A stretch of DNA of 64,000 nucleotides from the NCBI RefSeq assembly GCF_048544455.1, contig NC_133537.1, positions 66,284,134 through 66,348,133 of the forward strand, in the 5' to 3' direction. The notes beneath the pieces are model-generated. The model ran no database searches. It was not told the origin of the DNA and worked only from the letters and a program-made list of their open reading frames with translations. Origin of the DNA: Silene latifolia. Lineage: Eukaryota; Streptophyta; Magnoliopsida; Caryophyllales; Caryophyllaceae. Positions 22,109-31,613 of this stretch are shown in pieces. Positions within the stretch are counted from its first letter, which is position 1. Each line of letters opens with the position of its first letter. Position numbers and translations under genes: made by a program.

Positions 22109-22649
22109 GTAATAATAATAATAATATTAAGACGGTTCCACTTAGCTTAATACTAATAATAATGAGACGGTTTCACTTAGCTACCCAACACCAAACACCA
22201 CCTACGACCCACCCAAGGCCAGCCCACGACCCACCACTACCACGGCCCACCACGTCCCTCCCACGGCCGACCAACCCCCCACCCATAACCCTAAACCTAA
22301 ACACAAACCCCCTTAATCATTCCCTTTTAATTCAAACACAAATTAAACTAAAATCTAACTACAAATTAATCTAACCTACTAACTACAAATGAATCTAACA
22401 AACTAACCACAAATTAATCCAACAAACTAAAAATTAATCTAACAAATTAAACCAATTAAACTGAAATTAAACAAAAAAAATTAACCTAATTAAATAGAGT
22501 GGTGGAGACGGTGAGGACGGTGGCCATGGCGGTGGAGGTGGTGGTGTCGTTGTTGTGGTGTCCTCGCAAATGGTGTCGCCTTTCCCTTTTTTTGGTGTTC
22601 AAAAGAGTAAAGCAGGAGAGAGGGGAAGAGTTGCTGCGGGTTTCCTATA

Positions 22650-22841
22650 AAGCATTTTAGCGACCGACTTCAGTCGCTAAATCTGAAAGTCGGTCACCAA
22701 AAAAGATTCCTTTTTTTAAAAAAATCAGTCGCCAAATTAGCGACTGACATCAGTCACTAATTTGGAAATCAGTCGCCCATTTGGCGGCTACCAGGATCAG
22801 TCGCTAAAAATCTGTCGCCTGTTTTAGTTTTTCTTGTAGTG
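22650..22841 (-). repeat. CACTA terminal inverted repeat and subterminal repeats, right
   Basis: AGTCGCTAAA/TTTAGCGACT motifs in both orientations, ending in TTTTTCTTGTAGTG. Confidence 0.85.
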
Positions 22842-22844
22842 TAG

Positions 22845-24189
22845 CCAGCTAAACCCAAGAAACTTCGAATCTCAGCAACATTCTTCGGTGATTCCCACTT
22901 ACTCACTGCCTCAATCTTTCTAGGATCCACTGACACACCCTCTTTGGATATCACATGACCCAGAAATGCCACTTTCTCTAACCAAAACTCGCACTTAGAT
23001 ATCTTGGCATATAACTGGTTATCTCGCAAGTCTGTAAAACTAACCTCAGATGTTCCTCGTGCTCCTCTTTGGTCTTAGAGTAGACCAAGATGTCATCAAT
23101 GAAGTCGACCACAAACCTATCCAAGAACGGGCTGAAAATCCAGTTCATAAGATCCAAGAAAACTGCTGTTGCATTCGTCAACCCAAAAGGCATCACTACG
23201 TACTCATAGTGACCATAACGTGACCGAAAAGCTGTCTTAGGGATATCCCCATCTGCTATCCTCAACTGATGGTAGCCCGACCTCAAATCAATCTTAGAAA
23301 ACATTCATGCGCCACTCAGCTAGTCAAAAAGATCATCAATCCTTGGCAAAGGATACCCGTTCTTCACCGTGACATGATTCAGCTCCCTATAGTCGATGCA
23401 TAACCTCATGCTCCTGTCTTTCTGTTTCACAAATAACACTGGTGCTCCCCACGGTGATACACTAGGCCGGATATACCCTTTGTCCAACAGGTCATTCAGC
23501 CGCTTCTTCAATTCTTCCAACTCTTTAGGCCCCATACGGTACGGTGCTTTAGATATAGGACCTGTCCCCGGTTTGAGCTCAACATTGAAGTCGATATCTC
23601 TCTTAGGTGGTAACCCCGGTATCTCATCTGGAAAAACATCACTAAACTCCCCAACCACATGTATATCAGATGCCGATGACTCCTCCACACGCATATCCCT
23701 CTCTTGGCAAAGAATAAAGGAACACTTCTTTATTAGGCATGACTTTAAAGTCATCATTGTGATAAACTTACACTTTGGTCTCACTACAAACCCCTTATAT
23801 GACACCCTGACACCCTTGGGACCCTTTAAGGACACTTTCTTTTGTCTGCAATCTATCTTAACATCATACCTACCCAACAAGTCCATCCCGACGATGACCT
23901 CAAACCCATCCATAGGAAACTCTAACAAGTTGACCGGTAAGTCAACTTCCCCTATCAATATAGACACGTCTCTATATAACTTAGAACAAGACACCGACTC
24001 CTCGGAAGGTATAAACACACTATCTTTTACAAGTTCACCCTCTCCCAAGCCCATAGCTAAGGCATGACCTCTAGACATAAAAGAATGGGTTGCCCCTAAG
24101 TCAAACAAAATGAAAGACGGTGTATTATGAACAAGAAAGGTACCGGTAACCACATGAGCATCATTCTCTGCCTCCTGCTTGCCCGTCAT
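22845..24189 (-). pseudogene. Chromovirus A protease and reverse transcriptase (5' part)
   Basis: 24189-23320 holds a retropepsin. The active-site motif, DSG in element B, is DLG here (codon 24097-24099). [13 protein letters not shown] follows, then the start of [42 protein letters not shown] and [22 protein letters not shown] continues at 23304-22978 with [19 protein letters not shown] and the catalytic box [14 protein letters not shown] (both Asp present). It then runs through [20 protein letters not shown] (23000-22870) to the CACTA junction. A stop and frame change lie near 23305-23320. Pol copies element RNA into DNA; this copy is inactive because of the interruptions and the protease change. 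Confidence 0.88.
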
Positions 24190-24389
24190 AAAGAGCTTCT
24201 CGCTGCTTTTCTAACCTCCGCCATGGACCGTGGTAGTCAAAGTAGTCGGCTTAGCTGCCGAGTTCTGAGTCACACTGTTGTTCAGGCGCCGATAGGATCC
24301 TCCATTGTTGCGGTTGAAGCCGCCATTATTGTTGTTCTGCCCTCCACGATTGCCTCATGCCCCAGATGGCTTGTTGCTAGCAAAACTAT

Positions 24390-25023
24390 GGCTTAGAGCC
24401 TGAGAGAAGTTCCCCTGATAAGTCCCAGAAAGCCTCCTCCTACTCTGGCACTGGTACAATCATGTCTCTTGTAACCCACTCCGCCACAGTTGAAGCAGGT
24501 AAGATTGGAGTTATCACTAGTACTCCGACCACCACCTCTTCCCCACGCACGAGATCCCCCTGTATATCCCGACCCTCCAGAAAAAGCCCTAGACTGACCA
24601 TGATTGCTCTTCTTGTGGCCCGACTGGTTGCCACTCTCACTCTCTGCCTTTCTCTTCTCAGCATTCCTTTCCTTAGCCTCCTTGGCTAAGTCCACCAACC
24701 TCTCATCATGCCCAGCTCGTGCATATACCTCTTTCAGATCGTTAAGTACCCCACCTGATAGTCTTTCCATGATCTTAGGTGCCAACCCCTTTTCAAAACA
24801 TAGAGCTAAACCTCGCTGACCCAGCTGCATATCCTCTGCGTAATGTGACAACTCTAGGAATCGGTGATAGTACTCCGTGCCAGTCATATCATCAGCCATG
24901 GTGAAAGAATCAAACTCGGCCCTCAACTTGTGACGGATATGCTCTGGCACAAAATGCTCCCTCATAGCGCTTTTGAGACCAGCCAACAGTATATCATTGT
25001 ACCCCTGGTCCTTGTAGTATGTT
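24390..25023 (-). pseudogene. gag: Chromovirus A gag, C-terminal half
   Basis: Open from the insertion junction. It contains SAMREHFVPEHIRHKLRAEF, a TYYKDQG start that joins the N-terminal half across the solo LTR, the helix YHRFLELSHYAEDMQLG, and a Gly/Ser/Arg-rich linker. A zinc-knuckle [14 protein letters not shown] (normally CX2CX4HX4C; the His position of GH is Tyr in GY here) lies near 24470. Gag coats the RNA. The His to Tyr change and the break in the N-terminal half make it nonfunctional. Confidence 0.82.
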
Positions 25024-25786
25024 CTGGCTATAACACCCCCACATACCAAGGCGCCTTACCAAGGACCACCCTAGTATGAGAGACTGTTACCATCTCGGTT
25101 GCCCGAGGATAATATATCAAAGAAACCATTCCACAACATTTATTAAAGGGTATAAGTTAAAGTTTACATAGTTCCAAACATCAAACCAAAGAAATGTTTA
25201 CTACTACTCAAAACAACTGAAAGCTAAACAGCTAAACTCGTAACAGTGGAAGCTAGACTTGAAGTGATGACTCCGCATCTCATTCCCATAGCTAAAGACC
25301 ATCATCACCTGTCATAATCTGCTCACCATCCCCGAATGGATCACCAGAGATTTTACAAAACAACAACGGGGCCAGTTCACTGCATAATCAAAATAAGACA
25401 AAGTATGATAAAGATAAACAGCTGTTCCACAATCCATCTCCAACTCCCAATCACATCTCGTAACTGAATACACACTTAAGTGTGTAGCTCTGCCAGTGGG
25501 GGACCGCAGCCTTGTCCACCTAAGCCCCCGCTCATCAACGAGCGATAACCCTGTTCATTAATGTGCACATCCCCTCCTATGGCGGGTTCCACAGAGGGCG
25601 AACCAAGGAGTGAAGCCACTCCCGCAAGTGACTCCACTCAGCCAAGGACGCACCTTGCAAACATCACCAACCATCTCATCTCCAACACCCATACTCCAAT
25701 CCACCAACAACAATCAATCAACAGCATGAATCAAATCAATCAATAACAACAATGCATTAAATCAATTATATAATAAACCGAGTAGG

Positions 25787-28700
25787 TGATAGTACGGGTT
25801 TAGTCGTCACACCCTTATCAAAAATAAATTTATAAAGCTCGATACCTAACTAGTAAAGTTTGGTAAGTCGAGGTCGATCACAAGGATGGTGCGGTTAGGC
25901 TACAAGTCTATTGTTTAGTTTTACTTTAGTCGGATGCAAAACATGTGAATGATTACTACGCTAACAAACTAGGATAAAACAATAGGTAAACACACACACA
26001 CAGACGAAAACAAGAGAGGAAAAAGCTAGGGCCTTCGGGTTTGTCTAGGTAGGGAGAGGGCGATGCAAAAGTCTACGAGAATCGGGTCACGGTTTCGGTC
26101 AAGGAATCGAAGCTAGTTTCCTAGTCACCTTAAGCTCACCATAAAACTTTCATATTATGTCAAACTCATCACATACATCCTATCAAACACACTTATTCAC
26201 TCTCATGTAAAGAAATGTTAAGCAAAATTCAAAGAAAGGTATGAACTTTCATTCACCCATTTCATCGAACACCTTCAATGCAAGTATGTAAAGACTCGAT
26301 TTTTAACCCATATTCAAATGTAAACAACTCATTATCATCCCTCATGTTTACCCAAACTGTTATACCCCAAATAAAATTATATTATTTAATAGATTTAAGT
26401 AAACTATTCATTGAAAGGGGAAAGAATTTTTATCAATGTGGAGTCGAGAGAGAGTACAAAAAATGAAATGGACCTTACCCGAAGGGATATATTGACCTAA
26501 TAAAATTCGAAAGGCGTAGTAACCTAGTATAGGTAAGAGCCTAGAATAAGAATAAAATAGTTCGGTTGAAATCCGACTCAATAATAACTTTACCCGTAGA
26601 ATTTTTGCTAGACCTATCTCAAAGAAAATAACCCGTAAAGAAAAATATCTAAGATATTTTACAAATTTCGCATAGTTTAATGCTATTATGTCACATGGTC
26701 TAAAATACTTAAAAATTGTATAAAATGATGGTCGTGGAATTGATGTCCACGTAATGAAGCCTAAGCTTTGCATGGCTAGGAGATTTTGTGTAGGCATGTA
26801 CATAAACCGACCTACATTTCCTATAAATAGCTACCTTGTTCATTTGATAAAAACACAACCAAAAGGGATATCATATGTTCACTAAAAATTACTTCATAGC
26901 TGATATGGTAGCTAAGGTTTGGTGAGGTGATTATAAGGTATATTTCCTACCCCTTCGTCTTAAGTTAATATAATGAGTAAGTATATTATCGTTATAATTA
27001 CTCAACTGATATTATAATGTACGTGAATTATTGTTTATGTATTAAAGTTATGATATACTTGTATATTTTACGTAATGTGGTTTACGTGAGATATGACTGT
27101 GGTACTGTTTGTGTTAATAATTGACGTTATAATGCTCACGTGATAATGGTAATGTTAAAATACCATTGCTAAGATGTACATTTGGCCAATGTATCATCCG
27201 GGACATTATTGTTGGAAGGGACCGGACCACATTATTATTTTATCCCGTGTACATGGATGTGAGCTCTGAAGTGGGCTCGGCAGGGGGCTCGGAAATTGGC
27301 TCCGCCCCGTTATATCCGGATAAAAAAAAGAAAGAAAAAGAGAAAAAGAAAAGGAAAAAAAGAGAAAAAGATGGTTATCCTGTGTACACGGAGGAGGGCA
27401 TAGCCTAAGGGAGTCTCGGCTCCGTAATGTGGCCCTGTGCAATAATAATGACCCGAATTATATTAATTTGAGTTGGAGGTTATGGGAAATATACTCAACC
27501 TGTGGTTGGTTGGCTCTTTATTTTATTAATCTTTTTCAGGTACAGGAAACACGGAAGGGCATGAGTGAGGTTAACGCAAGAAAATGGAATAAGAATAATG
27601 TATCATAATAACATAATCTTATCAATAAGATTTGATACTAGTTATTTGGTTGTACTAAAGAATAATGTAAGCCTTGTATTTCTCTGTATGGGGAAATACG
27701 GTGGTAACGCTCTGTAATTTCCACTGCTAATATTAAAATATACCATTTTGTACTCCTGTTGTTTACGGGGCGTTACACAAACTCCCCCTTAACCCTAGAC
27801 TAATTCTACTCAAACATAGTTAACACAAGCAATACACATACACCAATACTAACCATGCCAAACATGGTTAACAACAGGATTAAACAAACTATATATGATG
27901 AAATGAAAAACATGTAAACAATTGAAATAGAGTGAAATTAAGATAAGAAATATACCAACTTAAATTAAAGGAGCAAACTTGTATTGAAAAATGGAGGATG
28001 AATGTCTTCTTGTCTTCCAAAATTACAACCCAAAATTAATTGTAAACTAATGAAAGGAGAGAAATTTGGGTAAACTAGAGAAGAATTAAACTATTATAAA
28101 TTCAAATAAGGAGAAATTGAAAGGAAAAATAAGATGAATTTTCTCTTCCTATAAACTACTCCTACTGTCTACTGCCGTCTAATAATTGAGAGTCTGCGTT
28201 CTAAAATTCTAAGGGTTGGTCCCGTATTCTGCATACAAAAGTTGGGTTTTATAACCCCTCAATAACAAGTATGAAAAGACTAAGCTGCCCCTCACTTAAA
28301 CCAAACAAAAACAATAAAAACAAGGGCAAGCCTCGTCATTTCGTCTTCTTTTCTAATATCAGAAATCAACCAACACCTTCAATGACTCGGGCAAATGACT
28401 CGATTTAATCGAGTCTATCAAATACAAACTGCAACTAGACGCGACGGCTGATGGTGGTTCGCGGTGGGGATTCCAGTTGTGATCCGACGCCGCTGTCGCT
28501 AGGCTCGGTTGGTGACGAATCGATTATGGACTGAAGTGAATTATGGAGGAGACAAATTTGGGAAGTCCGGTGGTTGCTGGTTGACGGAGGTGGTGCTCGG
28601 TGGCTGGTTCACGTCGGGAGTGATGAGGCTGACCATGGTGAACGAATTATTTCTGCTGGTTAGTCGGTGATTGAAATTGTGGGTTATGTGGCACCGACAG

Positions 28701-29004
28701 GGGAGTTGAATTGGAGGTGGTGTTTGTTAAAGTCAAGGATTGACTTTCATTTTATTTTTGCTTGCTTACTCTCATTTAGTCAGTCTCAATCCGTCTTTTA
28801 TTCACGAACTTGTACCTATAAAATGAAAATAACAATAGCATTACCAAACCTACAAAATATAACGATCATTCGCAATTATTATAATAAACCTAATGACTTC
28901 CAATTAGTTAGTAAAATGAGCTATTAATCGATTAAAGCACACAAAAATCAAGTCGGATTAAGATATAAATAAGGGGTAAAATGCGATTAAAATACTACTC
29001 ATCA
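25787..29004 (-). mobile_element. Athila-like solo LTR nested in the chromovirus solo LTR
   Basis: The plus strand starts TGATAGTACGGG and ends ACTACTCATCA, with near-duplicate flanks GTAGG (25782-25786) and TTAGG (29005-29009). Joining the flanks restores the GAGTAGG-GAACCCTACC context of element B LTRs. The GTAAGTCGAGGTCGATC motif near 25867 matches the reverse complement of the Athila-like solo LTR at 20463-22108, hence minus orientation. Net length is about 1.8 kb. A minus-strand TATAAAA lies at 28247-28254, with a 19-bp palindrome GACTCGATTTAATCGAGTC upstream of it (28397-28415). Confidence 0.82.
26358..27777 (+). mobile_element. Third-level solo LTR (1.42 kb), unassigned family
   Basis: Begins TGTTATACCCC, ends GGGGCGTTACA, and is flanked by the exact duplication CAAAC (26353-26357, 27778-27782). 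TATAAATA at 26822-26829 supports plus orientation. It contains a purine-only tract at about 27320-27372. It has no coding region. The lineage cannot be told from the LTR alone. Confidence 0.85.
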
Positions 29005-29550
29005 TTAGGGAAACCCTACCTTAGCACAAATTTGACACGAGTCAATCAAGCAAGCTAAAACGACTCCTCTACGAAATCTTCACCTAACAATAATCATACA
29101 ATTAAATCACAAACATGCACAACAACCCCTTTTCCCCAAATCATAAAACGAGGGCAAAACCCTAAAAGACAAATTGACAAAACTTGTAGAACTAGAGGCT
29201 TACCGACACAATTGACGCAAAAGAAGAAAGAATAGGACTCACAAGCAATCCACGCACTTGAGAGAGATTAGAGATGATTAGAGTTACGTTGAAGGTTTAG
29301 GTTTTGGTAAAAGTGATTATGAAACTGTAAACCCATTTTTATAACTCTAATCCTCTCTAAATCAAACCGCGGAAATAAACACCGTCAAACCGGATACTCG
29401 GTCGAGTATCTTCTACTCGGTCGAGTATTCCCATACTCGGCCAAGTATTCCTGGACAGTAGCCTGACCAAAAACACACGACGCACTACTCGGCCAAGTAA
29501 GCCATATTCGACCGAGTAACAGACTTAGAAAACCGTGGTATTACACTGGC

Positions 29551-29905
29551 ATCCTCTTTCACATTCTGCCACCAAACCCCAGCCTCACCTCTTAGATAGT
29601 ATGCCACTTGTTCTACCGCCATCTCCGCCGGACACTTCACAACCTCAAGAAGACTCTCCATCTCGCGGTGCCAGTTATCGAGCATCTTTGGCTCACCAGT
29701 GCCCTCATAAGTCGAGAGGTTGAAGCGAGCAATGATGGTGCTTAAATGGAATGCGTCCACCGGTTTCTCACCTCCCTTACCCACGTTCTTGAGAGCCTCC
29801 AAGAGCGCATCTTGCTGCTCAATCATTCAGGCGACCTCACCCACAGTCATCTCAGTGGCTTGGATGCATGCTGCTGACTTCTTTGGAGGCCTTTTGAACT
29901 GATAC
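29551..29905 (-). pseudogene. gag: Chromovirus A gag, N-terminal half
   Basis: The minus strand reads a B-like Gag start. The initiator ATG position is AGG (near 29898), followed by PPKKSAACIQATEMTVGEVA, then a TGA stop where B has Arg (near 29828). Then comes MIEQQDALLEALKNVGKGG and the conserved block IIARFNLSTYEGTGEPK, WHREMESLLEVVKCP and YLRGEAGVWWQNVKEDA. At that point the solo LTR (25029-29545) is inserted; coding resumes at 25023. Start loss, stop and insertion each disable it. Confidence 0.85.
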
Positions 29906-29964
29906 AAGCAAGGAAACGTAAGCACATAGCCTACGGCTCAAAATAAACAAAACCCTCTGCCAAA

Positions 29965-30165
29965 GAAGTACTCGGTCGAGTATAGACTACTCGGTCGAGC
30001 ATGAAAGTCACTCGGTCGAGTATGCCTATTACTCGGCCGAGTGATCACAACTGGTAGCTACTGCTACGTACACACCAACGAACACTCGGTCGAGTGCTTG
30101 GTTACTCGGCCGAGTATACCCTACTCGGTCGAGTACCTGCCCTGCTCGGCCGAGTCATGCTAAGG
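29965..30165 (-). repeat. ACTCGG(T/C)CGAGT palindrome array in chromovirus A leader
   Basis: About eight copies of a palindromic 12-14-bp word within 200 bp between PBS and gag. The array matches that of element B (43449-43747) in spacing and flanking words (CACTCGGTCGAGTG, CTTGGTTACTCGGCCGAGTA). Confidence 0.9.
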
Positions 30166-30537
30166 ACGAGCTATAAACTTACGATAACATACTTAAACAT
30201 GCAATTCTATATACAATACTTTATTACCCTTTCGAAAGCCAAGTAATAAATCACAAATCATGCTCAAAGTCTATCATGTTCAGCTACACAATTCACTTTC
30301 TCATTTCATCCAACAACTTCACCAAAACACAACTACAAGTACCACACACGTTACTCTAAACACATAATAACTCCCAAGACACCCCCCATGTTGACCGGCT
30401 AGAAATTGTAAGGGCCTCATGCGACTTCGGGACGTCTCCCAAGTCTTTGCGGTAGCTCCTAACAACTCTCCCCAGGTTCATTTTATTTAGACTCCCTATG
30501 TTCATTAGGTTCATTGGTTTTAGGTTCCAGAATCGTC

Positions 30538-30549
30538 GCTCTGATACCA
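30538..30549 (-). other. Primer-binding site of chromovirus A (tRNA-iMet)
   Basis: The minus strand TGGTATCAGAGC is 3 nt inside the LTR boundary at 30553. It is the standard complement of initiator tRNA-Met used by many plant Ty3/gypsy elements. Confidence 0.9.
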
Positions 30550-30552
30550 CTT

Positions 30553-30836
30553 TGTAACACCCCCACATACAAAGGTGTCTTACCAAGGACTATCCTAGCA
30601 TGAGAGACTGTTACCATCTCGGGTGCCCGAGGATAGTATATCAAAAGAAACCATTCCACAACATTTATTAAAGTATATAAAATTAATGTTTACATATTTC
30701 CAAACCAAACCAAAAGAAATGTTTGCTAATACTCAAATAAACTGAAGTCTTAAGCAGCTAAACTCGTAACAGCGGAAGCTAGACTCGAAGTGATCATGAC
30801 TCCCCATCTCGTCCCCATAGCTAAAGACCATTGTTT
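30553..30836 (-). repeat. Chromovirus A LTR remnant
   Basis: Aligns with the first 280 bp (plus orientation) of the solo LTR at 25029, then stops at AAAGACCAT/TGTTTTGG. The remaining kilobase of LTR is missing. The junction shares CCAT with the neighbouring Ogre leader. Confidence 0.85.
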
Positions 30837-31613
30837 TGGTAAGATTTTACCGACTAAATATTTGTGAGTCAATGCGGCTATTCTAATTAAAATACGATAT
30901 TAAAGACTTAAGTGGATCGATAGTAAGAGCATAGCGAGAACGGAAGCAAACAACTAGTACGAAAGAGAAACAGTCGAAAATAAAGAGAGACAAACGAAAA
31001 GAAAGAGAGACAAATGTGTGGACGTGGGCCCACGAGGTCGCTCGGGAAAACGAGCAAGCTTTGCATTTGTGGAATCGTAAGCAAGCACTCAGAAAGTAAA
31101 CAACTCCCTTCCAGAGCTTTATCTTTCTTTCGTAAGTTGGCGCTTTAGCTAAAACAAAAGAAACAACAAGATGTTTCTTCAACAATTTCGGATCTCTAGC
31201 GGGCTTCTCAGTAGGATTTGAACCCAGATGAAGTTCTGAACAAGGAATTACGGTTCCGCTCTATCTAATGCGCCAGCCAAGTCCCTGGAAAAGAGGGAAG
31301 AGAGACGAGTCCAAAGGCAGGGTCAGAAAGGGTTTAGCTAATGGGAATATTAACTCTTCCGGCGCCCTTACTCTAACAAGTAACCAAGTAGAAATGACCT
31401 TAAAATCTAAGCGGTGTTGGATTAGTTTCATTTCTTATTGATCGGGATCTGATCGAAATTAAGGATGAGGTAGGATTCCATTCCTTATTAGACTCTAATT
31501 CTGAAAATCCTTACTCGCTCTCAAGAAAGTCATCTCAGGCTTCATGCTATTACTCTTAACCCTTTCTTGATTGTTACGTCAATGAACAAGCAGCTTTCGT
31601 GCCACCAATTTAT
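30837..31613 (-). other. Ogre/Tat leader fragment with foreign patch
   Basis: The minus strand repeats the post-LTR sequence of 54242-54310 (CCACAAATGCAAA, GTGGCCC, GTCCACACATTT), so it is the start of an Ogre-like internal region. It is interrupted by about 520 bp (31079-31600) with no counterpart in the right copy. No ORF is credible here. Confidence 0.65.
31201..31285 (-). pseudogene. tRNA-like remnant
   Basis: The minus strand has a D-arm-like GGCGCATTAGATAGAGC and a T-arm-like GGGTTCAAATCC, with weakly complementary ends (GGG..CTT and AAG..CCC). The anticodon stem is poor and the acceptor is bulged. It is not a functional tRNA by eye; it could be an organelle-derived or nuclear tRNA-Arg-like relic. 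Confidence 0.3.

Larger units (their letters stand above)
15628..22841 (-). mobile_element. CACTA (En/Spm) transposon, internally deleted
   Basis: Starts CACTACAAAAAGAAATAAAACAGG and ends with the near-perfect inverted copy (reverse complement CACTACAAGAAAAACTAAAACAGG), flanked by the 3-bp duplication TAG (15625-15627, 22842-22844). Joining the flanks gives CTCCTGTAGTAGCCAG, which is the sequence found uninterrupted in element B near 40833. The transposase genes on the minus strand are decayed. A 1.65-kb solo LTR (20463-22108) is inserted in its 5' part. Confidence 0.95.
25029..29545 (-). mobile_element. Solo LTR of the A/B chromovirus family, interrupted by a second solo LTR
   Basis: Plus-strand ends are TATAACACCCCC (TG changed to TA) and GGTATTACA. 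The 5-bp duplication CTGGC flanks it (25024-25028, 29546-29550). Sequence 25029-25786 plus 29010-29545 aligns along its length with the LTRs of element B, for a net length near 1.3 kb against 1.36 kb. It is inserted in the gag of A, a related element. It carries five ACTCGG(T/C)CGAGT-like palindromes at 29393-29515. Confidence 0.88.
14871..30836 (-). mobile_element. A: truncated Tekay/Del-type chromovirus, split by CACTA and solo LTRs
   Basis: Minus-strand order: LTR remnant (30836-30553), tRNA-iMet PBS, leader, gag, protease, RT, RNase H, then a break at 14871. Integrase and 3' LTR are missing. Its order and sequence match the complete element B (37192-45551). Two later insertions interrupt it, at 15628-22841 (in RT) and 25029-29545 (in gag). 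Both restore an uninterrupted B-like sequence when removed with their target duplications. Confidence 0.85.

Noticed and set aside
23396-24067. 223-codon plus-strand frame
   Set aside because: Exactly opposite chromovirus A protease/RT, which is clearly the coding strand.
27166-27442. Lys/Glu-rich plus-strand frame and its Phe/Ser-rich opposite
   Set aside because: Derived from a purine tract inside a solo LTR.
31201-31285. Functional tRNA gene
   Set aside because: Anticodon stem and acceptor stem do not pair properly; kept only as a tRNA-like relic.
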